A stretch of 32,312 nt of DNA from the NCBI GenBank assembly GCA_022841665.1, contig JALHRB010000042.1, forward strand, positions 1 to 32,312, given 5' to 3'. This document shows, one piece after another, positions 1-8,199 of the stretch (the first letter of the stretch is position 1; each line of letters starts with the position of its first letter). The notes under the pieces are model-generated. The model did not search any database. It was not told the DNA's origin and saw nothing but the letters and a program-made list of their open reading frames with translations. Source of the stretch: Pseudolabrys sp. GTDB lineage: Bacteria; Pseudomonadota; Alphaproteobacteria; Rhizobiales; Xanthobacteraceae. A program made the position numbers and the translations under genes.

Positions 1-32
1 AGCCGCTGCCGCCCGGAGGCGGCAAGCGATGA
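1..32 (+). CDS. C-terminal tail of an upstream gene (partial)
   Basis: The frame read from base 3 is open and ends in a TGA at 30-32, giving a tail ending PLPPGGGKR. This stop overlaps the ATG of the pyruvate kinase gene in an ATGA arrangement, which is typical of translationally coupled genes. Only about nine codons are inside the window, so the product cannot be named. In many alphaproteobacteria a DUF1036 protein lies directly before pyk and often has a Pro-rich end; that would fit but is a guess from context. Confidence 0.4.
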   Translation, partial: PLPPGGGKR

Positions 33-1462
33 GACGTCTTCGCCGCGCCAAGATCGTCGCCACCCTCGGCCCCGCCTCGTCCAGCCCGGACATGATCGCG
101 CGGCTGTTCGCCGCCGGCGCCGACGTGTTCCGCATCAATATGAGCCACACCAGCCACGATCGCATGCGCGAGCTGGTGACCATGATCCGCTCGGTCGAGC
201 AGGACACCGGGCGGCCGATCGGCATTCTGGTCGATCTGCAGGGGCCGAAGCTGCGGCTCGGCACCTTCACCGGCGGTTCGGCCCAGGTGAAGAACGGCGA
301 CACGTTCGTCCTCGACTCCGACAATGCGCCCGGCGACGCCGCGCGCGCTTTCCTGCCGCATCCGGAAATCTTCGCCGCGGTCGAGCCCGGCCACACGCTG
401 CTGATCGACGACGGCAAGGTGCGCCTTACCGTCACCGAAGCGCTGCCGAGCCGCATGACCACGCGCGTCGTGGTCGGCGGCAAGCTGTCCGACCGCAAGG
501 GCGTCAGCCTGCCCGACTCCACCATCCCCTTCTCCGCGCTGGCCGAAAAGGACCGCTCCGACCTCGAGGCCGCGCTCAACGCCGGCATCGACTGGGTGGC
601 GCTCTCCTTCATCCAGCGGCCGGAGGACATCGCCGAGGCCAAGAAGATCACGCGCGGCCGCGCTTCGGTGATGGCCAAGATCGAGAAGCCGCAGGCCGTG
701 AACCGGTTGCCCGAGATCATCGAGCTGGCCGACGCGCTCATGGTGGCGCGCGGCGACCTCGGCGTGGAGATGCCGCTGGAGAAAGTGCCCGGCGTGCAGA
801 AGCAGATGACGCGGCTCGGCCGCGCCACCGGCAAGCCGGTGGTGGTCGCCACGCAGATGCTGGAGTCGATGATCAATTCGCCGGTGCCGACGCGCGCGGA
901 AGTCTCCGACGTCGCCACCGCCATCTTCGAGGGCGCCGACGCGGTGATGCTGTCGGCGGAATCGGCGGCCGGGCAGTTTCCGGTCGAGGCGGTCACGACC
1001 ATGAACCGCATCGCCGAGGAGGTCGAGAACGACCCGATCTACCGCAACATCATCTCGGCGCAGCGCGCGCAGCCGGAGCCGACCGGCGCCGACGCCATCG
1101 CCGACGCCGCGCGCCACATCGCCGACACGCTCGACCTCGCCGCCGTGATCTGCTGGACCTCGTCCGGCTCGACCGGCCTGCGCATGGCGCGCGAGCGGCC
1201 GCGGCCGCCGATCGTCGCGCTGTCGCCAAACATGTCGACCGGCCGGCGGCTGGCCGTCGTGTGGGGCGTGCATTGCGTCGTCACCGAGGACGCGCACGAC
1301 CAGGACGACATGGTCGACCGCGCCTGCCGCATCGCCTTCAAGGAGGGCTTCGCCAAGCCCGGCCAGCGCGTGATCGTGGTCGCGGGCGTGCCCTTGGGGA
1401 CGCCGGGCGCGACCAACATGCTGCGGATCGCCTATGTCGGAGCCGAGGTGGCGGAGGAGTAA
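29..1462 (+). CDS. pyk: Pyruvate kinase
   Basis: A 477-residue cytoplasmic glycolytic enzyme that converts phosphoenolpyruvate and ADP to pyruvate and ATP, full length for the bacterial family. Visible landmarks are the N-terminal KIVATLGPASSS segment, FRINMSH with the substrate-binding Arg, DLQGPKLR, the B-domain (about residues 70-165), MAKIEKPQAV with the catalytic Lys, the signature around ALMVARGDLGVEMPLEKVP, and VATQMLESMI followed by PTRAEVSDVA and MLSAESAAG, which carry the metal and K+ site residues. The C-terminal allosteric-type domain (about 350-477) is complete. The ATG at 29 overlaps the stop of the preceding frame, suggesting an operon with the gene to the left. Downstream lies the unrelated metal-efflux operon. 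Nothing unusual was seen. Confidence 0.97.
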   Translation: MRRLRRAKIVATLGPASSSPDMIARLFAAGADVFRINMSHTSHDRMRELVTMIRSVEQDTGRPIGILVDLQGPKLRLGTFTGGSAQVKNGDTFVLDSDNAPGDAARAFLPHPEIFAAVEPGHTLLIDDGKVRLTVTEALPSRMTTRVVVGGKLSDRKGVSLPDSTIPFSALAEKDRSDLEAALNAGIDWVALSFIQRPEDIAEAKKITRGRASVMAKIEKPQAVNRLPEIIELADALMVARGDLGVEMPLEKVPGVQKQMTRLGRATGKPVVVATQMLESMINSPVPTRAEVSDVATAIFEGADAVMLSAESAAGQFPVEAVTTMNRIAEEVENDPIYRNIISAQRAQPEPTGADAIADAARHIADTLDLAAVICWTSSGSTGLRMARERPRPPIVALSPNMSTGRRLAVVWGVHCVVTEDAHDQDDMVDRACRIAFKEGFAKPGQRVIVVAGVPLGTPGATNMLRIAYVGAEVAEE

Positions 1463-1535
1463 CCGGTGCAGGCTTGGTTAATCTTACTGATAAATCGTCA
1501 TCATAATGGCCGATTCGCCGTGCTATAGACCCGCC

Positions 1536-1973
1536 ATGCTCATCGTGCCCCGCATGGCGCGCTCTCTGACTGCCGCAGCCGCACTGGCCCTTGCCGTGCT
1601 GGCGCCGTCGGTCGCCGCGGCCCATTCCGGACACGCACACGCGCCCCAGGTAACGGCGCCGCATGCGCCCCAGGTAACGGCGCCGCATGCGCCCGCCGCA
1701 GCGGCGCAGACCCGGAGCACCGTCGCAAAGCCCGCGATGCAGGAATTGACCGCCGCCCAGGCCACGCCAGCCGGCGCGCCGGATGCGCCGGCCTGCACCG
1801 ATCGCGGTTGCTGCACCCACAGCGCCTGCGGCACCGGCTTCAGCATCGTCGCGCCGGTCGTGGCGATGATTTTCCCAGCCTCGGCCGGTTCCCTGATTCA
1901 CGCGCGCGATGGGCCCGCACGGCCCGCCCTTGCGGCCGAGGGGCCGAAGCGGCCACCCAAGCTTTTCGCCTGA
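1536..1973 (+). CDS. Small exported His/Cys-containing protein of the metal-efflux operon
   Basis: A 145-residue protein of unknown function. The ATG at 1536 is preferred over the in-frame ATG at 1506 because it puts a signal peptide at the N terminus (MARSLTAAAALALAVLAPS, cleavage near AAA-HS). The mature protein begins with a His-rich HSGHAHAP segment and an exactly duplicated octapeptide (APQVTAPH), encoded by a 24-bp tandem repeat. The middle carries closely spaced cysteines (CTDRGCCTHSACG), followed by a short hydrophobic stretch and a Pro/Arg tail ending RPPKLFA. Similar small Cys-bearing exported proteins are common beside heavy-metal RND pumps in this order. A periplasmic metal-binding or sensing role is inferred from composition and position only. 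Confidence 0.72.
   Translation: MLIVPRMARSLTAAAALALAVLAPSVAAAHSGHAHAPQVTAPHAPQVTAPHAPAAAAQTRSTVAKPAMQELTAAQATPAGAPDAPACTDRGCCTHSACGTGFSIVAPVVAMIFPASAGSLIHARDGPARPALAAEGPKRPPKLFA
1641..1688 (+). repeat. 24-bp exact tandem duplication in a coding region
   Basis: Two perfect adjacent copies (1641-1664 and 1665-1688) that begin GCGCCCCAGG and end GCGCCGCAT, followed by the first six bases of a third copy. The unit is a multiple of three, so it duplicates APQVTAPH without changing frame. The identity at the DNA level suggests a recent slippage event. Confidence 0.95.
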
Positions 1974-2057
1974 ACATCCGTCAGCGTCCGCAACGCCGCC
2001 ATTAGTGGCCGGTTGCGCGGGCGCGATCCGTTCAATCGGCGAAGGGCTTGTCTTTCC

Positions 2058-3734
2058 ATGTTCTCTCATCTGGCTTCCGCGTTCGCGGCGGCGCTTATTG
2101 TCATCGCGGGCGCCGATGCGCTCCGCGCGCATGAAGGTCACGACCACGGCGCTCCCGCACCGTCCGCGCCGGTCAGCGCGCAGCCGCGCGGCGAGGCGAT
2201 TTCCGACGCCTTCGAGCTGGTCGCGATCGCCAACGGCGCGAAACTCGTCGTCTATCTGGACCGCTTCGCCAGCAACGAGCCGGTGGACGCTGCGACGGTC
2301 GAGATCGAAACGCCGAAGGGGCCCGCGACTGCGGCCCGCGAAGGCGACGGCATCTATCGCCTCGACGCGCCTTGGCTCGCCGACGGCGGCGCCTTTGAGC
2401 TGATCGCCACGGTCACGATGGGCGACGTCGTTGATATCCTGCCCTTCACCTTGCGCGTTCCCTCCGGCACGGCGGCGGCGGCGACGGGCGCGCCCGCCGG
2501 CGGCATCGCCTCGGTCGGCGCCTACGTCGCAAGGCTGATCGACTTCAAGACGCTTCTGGTTGCCGGAGCCGGCTTTGCGCTCGGCGTTGTTCTCATGGCG
2601 GTCGGACGCCGCAGGCGCTCCCGCGCCGCAGCCCTGCTGTTCGCCGCGGCTGCCGCCGTCGCCACGATGCAGACCCCGACGCCGGCCGTGGCGCACGAAG
2701 GCCACGATCACAACGCCTCCCCACCCGCCATTGCGGCGGGAGAGCGGGCGCAGCGTCAGCCGGACGGCGCGGTCTTCGTGCCCAAACCGATCCAGCGCAT
2801 CTTCGGCATCCGCACGCTTCAGGTGCAGTCCGCCACCATCGCCCGCGCGATCGAACTGCCGGGCCGCGTCATTCCCGATCCGAACGCCAGCGGATTCGTG
2901 CAGACCGCCACCAGCGGCCGGCTCAGCCCGCCACCCGGCGGCTTTCCCCGCCTCGGCACGTCGGTGAAGGAAGGGGACATCCTCGCCTTCGTCACGCCGC
3001 CGATGCAGGCGATCGACGTCTCCGACATGCGCCAGCGCCAGGGCGAGCTCGACCAGCAAATCACCATCGTCGAGCGGCGCCTGTCCCGCTACGAGACGCT
3101 GGCGCCGAGCGGCGCGGTGGCGCGCTCGGTGCTCGAGGAGACCAAGCTCGAACTCGACGGCCTGCGCGACCGCCGCGCCGCGCTCGACCGCGTGCGCAGC
3201 GAGCCGCTGCCGCTGATCGCGCCTGTTTCGGGCGTCGTCGCCGAGGGGACGCCGGTCGCCGGCCAGATCGCGCAGACGAACTCCGTCGTCTTCCACATCG
3301 TCGATCCGGCGCGGCTCTGGATCGAAGCCCTGAGCTTCGAGGCTGTCGCCGCCGGCGGCGCGTCGGCCAGGACCGGCAACGGCAAGACGCTGGCCCTCGC
3401 CTTCCGCGGCGCCGGCCTCGCCGACCGCAGCCAGTCGATCCCGGTGCACTTCGCCATCGAGGGCGAGATCGACGGCCTGCGCGCCGGCCAATTCGTCACC
3501 GTCTTCGCGCAGACCGGCGAGCGGCACGAAGGCCTCGCCGTTCCGCGCAGCGCGGTGGTGCGGACGACGAACGGCCAGGACTTCGTGTTCGAGCACGTCA
3601 CCGCCGAGCGCTTCGAGCCGCGCCCGGTGCGCGTCGAAACGCTGGACGCGGAGCGCGTGCTGATCTCGGCCGGGGTCGAGCCTGGCCGCCGCGTCGTGAT
3701 CCAGGGCGCCGAACTTCTCGACCACGTGCGCTGA
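2058..3734 (+). CDS. RND efflux periplasmic adaptor (CzcB/CusB-like) with an extra N-terminal module
   Basis: A 558-residue membrane fusion protein expected to link the inner-membrane pump encoded next to an outer-membrane channel. ATG 2058 is chosen over a TTG at 2013 because a signal peptide follows it directly. Residues 25-30 read HEGHDH, then comes a beta-rich domain (about 50-140) starting near FELVAIANGAKLVVYL. A membrane segment sits near 159-183, then a basic RRRRSR stretch, a second hydrophobic segment (about 190-208) and a second HEGHDH near 212. The remainder is a standard adaptor: lipoyl halves around LSPPPGGFPRLGTSVKEGD and PLIAPVSGVVAEGTPV, a helical hairpin between them, beta-barrel and membrane-proximal parts to the end. 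The gene ends 12 bp before the pump gene. Metal specificity is inferred from the His motifs and pump class. Confidence 0.88.
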   Translation: MFSHLASAFAAALIVIAGADALRAHEGHDHGAPAPSAPVSAQPRGEAISDAFELVAIANGAKLVVYLDRFASNEPVDAATVEIETPKGPATAAREGDGIYRLDAPWLADGGAFELIATVTMGDVVDILPFTLRVPSGTAAAATGAPAGGIASVGAYVARLIDFKTLLVAGAGFALGVVLMAVGRRRRSRAAALLFAAAAAVATMQTPTPAVAHEGHDHNASPPAIAAGERAQRQPDGAVFVPKPIQRIFGIRTLQVQSATIARAIELPGRVIPDPNASGFVQTATSGRLSPPPGGFPRLGTSVKEGDILAFVTPPMQAIDVSDMRQRQGELDQQITIVERRLSRYETLAPSGAVARSVLEETKLELDGLRDRRAALDRVRSEPLPLIAPVSGVVAEGTPVAGQIAQTNSVVFHIVDPARLWIEALSFEAVAAGGASARTGNGKTLALAFRGAGLADRSQSIPVHFAIEGEIDGLRAGQFVTVFAQTGERHEGLAVPRSAVVRTTNGQDFVFEHVTAERFEPRPVRVETLDAERVLISAGVEPGRRVVIQGAELLDHVR

Positions 3735-3746
3735 CGGGAGCCGCCG

Positions 3747-6700
3747 ATGTTCACATTCCTGGTTACCCGATCGCTGCGCAACCGCCTGCTGGTGCTGGCC
3801 TTGAGCCTCGTCCTGGTCGCGTTCGGCGCCTACAGCGCCGCCCGCCTGCCGGTCGACGTGCTTCCCGACCTCAACAAGCAGATCGTCACCATCATGACGG
3901 AGGCCGAAGGCCTCGCGCCGCCGGAAGTCGAATTGCTGGTGAGCTTCCCGATCGAGACGCAGATGAACGGCATTCCCGGCGTCACGCGCGTGCGCTCGGT
4001 CTCCGGCGTCGGCCTGTCGTTTGTCTATGTCGAGTTCGAGTGGGGCGGCGACGTTTTCCGCAACCGCCAGCTTGTCTCCGAGCGGCTGGGCCTGATCCGG
4101 GATCAGCTCCCTGCCAACACGACGCCGCAGATGGGCCCGATCAGTTCGCTGATGGGGCAGATCGTGATGGTCGCCGTCACAAGCGACCGCGCGACGCCGA
4201 TGGAGCTGCGCGACGCCGCCGACTTCACCATCCGCCCCCGCCTCATGAGCATTCCCGGCGTGGCGCAGGTAATCCCGATGGGCGGCGAAGTGCGCCAGTT
4301 CCGCGTGTCGCCGCAGCCGCCGGCGCTGCGCGCGCTCGGCGTCGGCTACGAGCAGGTGGAGAAGGCGCTGCAGCAGTTCGGCGCCAATGCCGGCGGCGGC
4401 TTCGCCGACCTGAACTCGCGCGAGTACCTGATCCGCAACATTGGGCGCACCACCAGCCTCGACGACCTGCGCAACGTCGTGGTGGCGACCGTCGACGGCA
4501 GGCCGGTATACCTGCGGCAGGTGGCGACGGTCGAGTTCGCCGCGCGCGTCGAGCGCGGCGACAGCGGCTTCATGGGCGATCCCGCGGTCGTGGTCGCGAT
4601 CGAGAAACAGCCGGGCGTCGATACCATCGCGCTGACGGGCAAAATCGAGGACGCGCTGCGCGACCTCAACGCCAGCCTGCCGCTCGGCATCAAGGCGACC
4701 AACATCTTCCGCCAGGCAAAGTTCATCGAGACCTCGATCCGCAACGTGCAGACGGTGCTGCTGGAGGCGGCGCTGGTGGTGGCGGTCGTGCTGTTCGCAT
4801 TCCTGCTCAATTGGCGGACCACGGCGATCTCGCTCACCGCCATTCCGGTGTCCATTCTCGCCACCGCGGCGGTGTTCTACCTCGCCGGCATTTCGCTCAA
4901 CACCATGACGCTCGGCGGCATCGCCATCGCCATCGGCGAGCTGGTGGACGACGCCGTGGTCGGCGTCGAGAACACGTTCCGGCGGCTGCGCGAGAACCGC
5001 GCGCTGCCGGACCCGAAGCCGGCCTTCGACGTGGTCGTCGCCGCCACGCAGGAGGTGCGCTCCGGCATCGTCTATGCGACCGCCATCATCGTGCTGGTGT
5101 TCGTGCCGTTGTTTGCGCTTACCGGCGTCGAGGGCAAGCTGTTCGCCCCGCTCGGTCAGGCCTACATCATCTCGATCCTGGCGAGCCTCGCGGTCTCCGT
5201 GACGCTCACGCCCGTGATGTCCTACTACATGCTGCCGCGGCTCAAGCGGCTCGACGAGCGCGAAAGCTGGCTGGTGCGCACGCTCAAGCGCGGCTACCGC
5301 ACGGCGCTCGAGCACGCTTATCGCCGCAGCCGCGCCATTCTGGCGGCAACCCTGGCGCTGGTCGCACTCGCGGGCGCCGCCGCCTTCATGCTGCCGCGCG
5401 CGTTCCTGCCGCCGTTCAACGAAGGCACCTTCACCATCCTGATGACCATGAACCCCGGCGTATCGCTCGCCGAATCCAACCGCGTCGGCGCCATCGCCGA
5501 GCGCCTGATCCTCGACACGCCGGAGGTGCTCACCGTCGGCCGCCGTACCGGGCGCGCCGAGCTCGACGAGCACGCCGAGGGCGTGCACGTCACCGAGATC
5601 GACGTCGACCTCAAGCCCTCGGGCCGGCCCAAGACCGACGTCGTCGCCGACATCCGTTCCCGCCTGTCGGTGCTGCCGCTGTCGACCAATGTCGGGCAGC
5701 CGATCTCGCACCGGCTCGACCACATGCTCTCGGGCATCCGCTCCGAGATCGCGCTCAAGATCTTCGGCGAGGACCTCGACGCGATGCGCGCGACGGCGGA
5801 GGAATTCCGCGCGAAGCTCGCGAAGATACCCGGCCTCACCGACGTGCAGGTCGAGAAGCAGGTCCGCGTTCCGCAGCTGGAGATCCGCGTCGACTACGGC
5901 CGCGCCGCGCTTTACGGCGTGCAGCCCGCCGCGGTCGTCGACCAGCTCGGCCGGCTGTCCAACGGCCGCGTGGTGTCGCGCATCGCCGACGGCATCCGCC
6001 GCTTCGACGTGGTCATGCGCCTGCCCGAAAGCCTGCGTACCACCGAAGGCCTCGGCGGACTGCTCATCGAGACGCCGACCGGCTGGATTCCGGCGCGGCA
6101 GATCGCCGAGATCAAGGAGACCGACGGGCCCAACCAGATCCTGCGCGAGAACGGCCGCCGCCGTATCGTCGTGCTCGCCAACAGCGACGGCCGCGCCGAC
6201 GTCGCCGCGCTCGTCGAGCGCATCCGCGGTGAGCTGCGCCAGGCCAAACTGCCGGAAGGCATGTTCACCAGCCTCGAAGGCACTTTCCAGGCGCAGGAGC
6301 AGGCCGCCCGCACCATCGGGCTCCTCTCGATGATCTCGCTCGCGCTGATCTTCGCCATCCTGTACAGCCGCTACCGCTCGGCCGCCTGCGCGCTCATCAT
6401 CATGGGCAGCGTGCCGCTCGCGCTGATCGGCTCGGTGGCGGCGCTGTGGATCGCCGGCCAGCCGCTCTCGGTCGCCAGCATGGTCGGCTTCATCACGCTG
6501 ACCGGCATCGCCGCGCGCAACGGCATTCTCAAGATCAGCCACATGATCAACCTGGCGCTGCACGAAGGCATGCCGTTCGGCCGCGAACTGGCGACGCGCG
6601 GCTGCCTGGAGCGGATGACGCCGGTGCTGATGACGGCGCTGGCGGCGGGCGTCGCGCTGATCCCGCTGATGATCGACGCGGCCAGCCCCGGCAAGGAGAT

Positions 6701-6881
6701 TCTGCACCCGGTCGCGCTGACCATTTTCGGCGGCCTCATCAGCGCGACGCTGCTCGACGCCTTCGTCACGCCGATCCTGTTCCTCGCCTTCGGGCGCAAA
6801 ACGATCGAGCGCCTGCGCGCGGGACCGGCCGGCGAACCGCAGGCCGGCGGCGCCGGCGCGCCCGCCATCACCCCCTACTGA
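3747..6881 (+). CDS. Heavy-metal efflux RND pump (CzcA/CusA family)
   Basis: A 1044-residue proton-driven inner-membrane pump, the usual length for the HME-RND class. It has an N-terminal membrane helix, a first periplasmic domain with the family sequence PIETQMNGIPGVTRVRS, a block of membrane segments near 335-530, a second periplasmic domain, and a last membrane block near 860-1020. The helix carrying proton-relay acids reads AIGELVDDAVVGVENTFRRL. CzcA has a DFG-x3-DGAV pattern there, so this pump lacks the first Asp of CzcA and has Glu and a double Asp instead, which resembles the subgroup Nies called HME4. The metal is therefore not safely assigned; zinc/cobalt should not be assumed. It belongs to the operon with the adaptor upstream and a small exported protein downstream. 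No outer-membrane channel gene is present in the window. Confidence 0.92.
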   Translation: MFTFLVTRSLRNRLLVLALSLVLVAFGAYSAARLPVDVLPDLNKQIVTIMTEAEGLAPPEVELLVSFPIETQMNGIPGVTRVRSVSGVGLSFVYVEFEWGGDVFRNRQLVSERLGLIRDQLPANTTPQMGPISSLMGQIVMVAVTSDRATPMELRDAADFTIRPRLMSIPGVAQVIPMGGEVRQFRVSPQPPALRALGVGYEQVEKALQQFGANAGGGFADLNSREYLIRNIGRTTSLDDLRNVVVATVDGRPVYLRQVATVEFAARVERGDSGFMGDPAVVVAIEKQPGVDTIALTGKIEDALRDLNASLPLGIKATNIFRQAKFIETSIRNVQTVLLEAALVVAVVLFAFLLNWRTTAISLTAIPVSILATAAVFYLAGISLNTMTLGGIAIAIGELVDDAVVGVENTFRRLRENRALPDPKPAFDVVVAATQEVRSGIVYATAIIVLVFVPLFALTGVEGKLFAPLGQAYIISILASLAVSVTLTPVMSYYMLPRLKRLDERESWLVRTLKRGYRTALEHAYRRSRAILAATLALVALAGAAAFMLPRAFLPPFNEGTFTILMTMNPGVSLAESNRVGAIAERLILDTPEVLTVGRRTGRAELDEHAEGVHVTEIDVDLKPSGRPKTDVVADIRSRLSVLPLSTNVGQPISHRLDHMLSGIRSEIALKIFGEDLDAMRATAEEFRAKLAKIPGLTDVQVEKQVRVPQLEIRVDYGRAALYGVQPAAVVDQLGRLSNGRVVSRIADGIRRFDVVMRLPESLRTTEGLGGLLIETPTGWIPARQIAEIKETDGPNQILRENGRRRIVVLANSDGRADVAALVERIRGELRQAKLPEGMFTSLEGTFQAQEQAARTIGLLSMISLALIFAILYSRYRSAACALIIMGSVPLALIGSVAALWIAGQPLSVASMVGFITLTGIAARNGILKISHMINLALHEGMPFGRELATRGCLERMTPVLMTALAAGVALIPLMIDAASPGKEILHPVALTIFGGLISATLLDAFVTPILFLAFGRKTIERLRAGPAGEPQAGGAGAPAITPY

Positions 6882-6901
6882 TCCCCAAAAGGAGACCGAT
6901 C

Positions 6902-7264
6902 ATGAAGCTCCCCGTCCTGTACACGCTGGCGTCCCTGCTGATGGCCGCGCCCGCCGTCGCCCACGAGGTCGAGAACGGGCCGAACGGCGGCCGCGTCGTC
7001 GAAGCCGGCGATCACCACGTCGAGATGCTCGCGAAGAGCAGCACGATCGAGGTCTTCCTGACCGACAAGGACGGCAAGGCGCTGGCGCCCGCCGGCTACA
7101 AGGGCCTCGCGATCCTCTCCACAGGCGGCAAGAGCCAGCGCATCGAGTTGACGCCCGCGTCGGACCGTCTCTCGGGCGCCGCCCCGGGCGCGCTGCCGGC
7201 GCGGCCGCAGGGCGTCGTGCGCATCACCACGCCCGCCGGCAAGACGGTTCAGGGGAAGTTTTAG
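6902..7264 (+). CDS. Small periplasmic protein of the metal-efflux operon
   Basis: A 120-residue exported protein with signal peptide MKLPVLYTLASLLMAAPAVA and cleavage before HEVENGPNGG. The mature part has the pattern GPNGGRVVEAGDHHVEML, which resembles the short GG-x-x-x-x-x-G-x-x-H-x-E module found in and near heavy-metal RND adaptors. ATG 6902 has a good ribosome site (AGGAGA) ten bases upstream and lies 20 bp after the pump stop, so it is the last gene of the operon. A role as periplasmic metal-binding accessory protein is inferred; the precise function is unknown. Confidence 0.8.
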   Translation: MKLPVLYTLASLLMAAPAVAHEVENGPNGGRVVEAGDHHVEMLAKSSTIEVFLTDKDGKALAPAGYKGLAILSTGGKSQRIELTPASDRLSGAAPGALPARPQGVVRITTPAGKTVQGKF

Positions 7265-7332
7265 CGGGCGGCGGATACGCCTGTCGCAGCCCGCGCTTGC
7301 TGGCCCAAGCGCGCCGCCATAAACTTGCTGCC

Positions 7333-8169
7333 ATGATCGAACGCCATCGCCGCTTTGCGGCCGCCTGCGCCATGGTCATCGGCTTGCTCGGCTTCGCCGC
7401 GCCGGCACACGCGCAATCGGCCGATCTCGTGCTGTGCGACCGCATCGCCGCCGATCCCGCCGACCCGGACAAGCCGGCCGACGTCAAGGGCGTCGCCGCG
7501 ATCGCGCCGTCCGACGTCGCCACCGCCATCAAGTTCTGCAAGCTCGCCGCGGCCAAGTCCCGCCGCGCGCTCTATCAGCTCGGGCGCGCTTATGCGGCCA
7601 ACCGCCAATTGCCCGAAGCCATCGCCGCCTATCGCGGCGCCGCCGGCAAAGGCAACAGCTCGGCCATGGTCGAGCTCGGCGTGATGTACGGCACCGGCAA
7701 CGGCGTCGCGCAGGACATGGCCGAGGCGCGCCGCCTGTTCGAGCGCGCGGCCGAAGCAGGCAACCCGCGCGGAATCTCGAACCTTGCGGCGGTCACCGGC
7801 GGCGCGCCGGCCGATCCGGTCAAGGCGCGCGCCACGCTGGCGAAAGCGGCGGAGACGAACTCGTCCGAGGCGCAATACCAGCTCGGCGTCATGACCGCCG
7901 ATGGCGTCGGCGGCGCCAAGGACGACGCCGCGGCACGCGCGCTTTTCGCGAAAGCAGCGGCGCAGGATCATCCGGGCGCGCTGATGCGCATGGGCGAATT
8001 CACGCGCGACGGGCGCGGCGGCGCAAAAGACCTCACCGCCGCCAAGGCCTATTTCGAGAAGGCCGCCCTGCTCGGCAACGAGGACGCCAAGGCCGCGCTC
8101 AAGCGCGCGGAATGTCCTTACGTGATCAAGGACAAGAACGGAAAATTCGTCAGCAATCTTTGCTTCTAG
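7333..8169 (+). CDS. Exported Sel1-like repeat protein
   Basis: A 278-residue protein with signal peptide (hydrophobic CAMVIGLLGFAAPAHAQ, residues about 12-28). ATG 7333 is preferred to an in-frame TTG at 7297 because it places the signal correctly. From about residue 75 it contains four to five Sel1/TPR-like units of about 36 residues, each with the A-x-x-x-L-G-x-M-Y-x-x-G-x-G-V pattern (for example AMVELGVMYGTGNGVAQD and GALMRMGEFTRDGRGGAKD). It ends in a Cys-containing tail CPYVIKDKNGKFVSNLCF, which may form a disulphide with the first domain. Sel1 proteins are protein-interaction scaffolds; the partner is unknown. It follows the metal operon by 68 bp but no shared function is evident. Confidence 0.85.
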   Translation: MIERHRRFAAACAMVIGLLGFAAPAHAQSADLVLCDRIAADPADPDKPADVKGVAAIAPSDVATAIKFCKLAAAKSRRALYQLGRAYAANRQLPEAIAAYRGAAGKGNSSAMVELGVMYGTGNGVAQDMAEARRLFERAAEAGNPRGISNLAAVTGGAPADPVKARATLAKAAETNSSEAQYQLGVMTADGVGGAKDDAAARALFAKAAAQDHPGALMRMGEFTRDGRGGAKDLTAAKAYFEKAALLGNEDAKAALKRAECPYVIKDKNGKFVSNLCF

Positions 8170-8172
8170 CGC

Positions 8173-8199
8173 GCCCGCGTTTCGCCGGGACGCGAGGGC
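8173..8199. terminator. Hairpin between convergent genes, possible shared terminator
   Basis: GCCC-GCGT at 8173-8180 can pair with ACGC-(GA)-GGGC at 8190-8199, with a two-base bulge. It occupies the whole 30-bp gap between two convergent stops. No T-run follows on either strand, so efficiency is doubtful. Confidence 0.35.

Noticed and set aside
4040-6232. A 730-codon frame on the plus strand inside the RND pump gene
   Set aside because: It is the +1 shadow of the pump gene and reads as Arg/Ala/Gly-rich noise.
1338-6707. A 5.4-kb open reading frame on the minus strand opposite the metal-efflux operon
   Set aside because: Its translation is rich in Arg, His, Asp and Gly without domains, and it mirrors the codon pattern of the real plus-strand RND genes. 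Long antisense frames are common in G+C-rich DNA.
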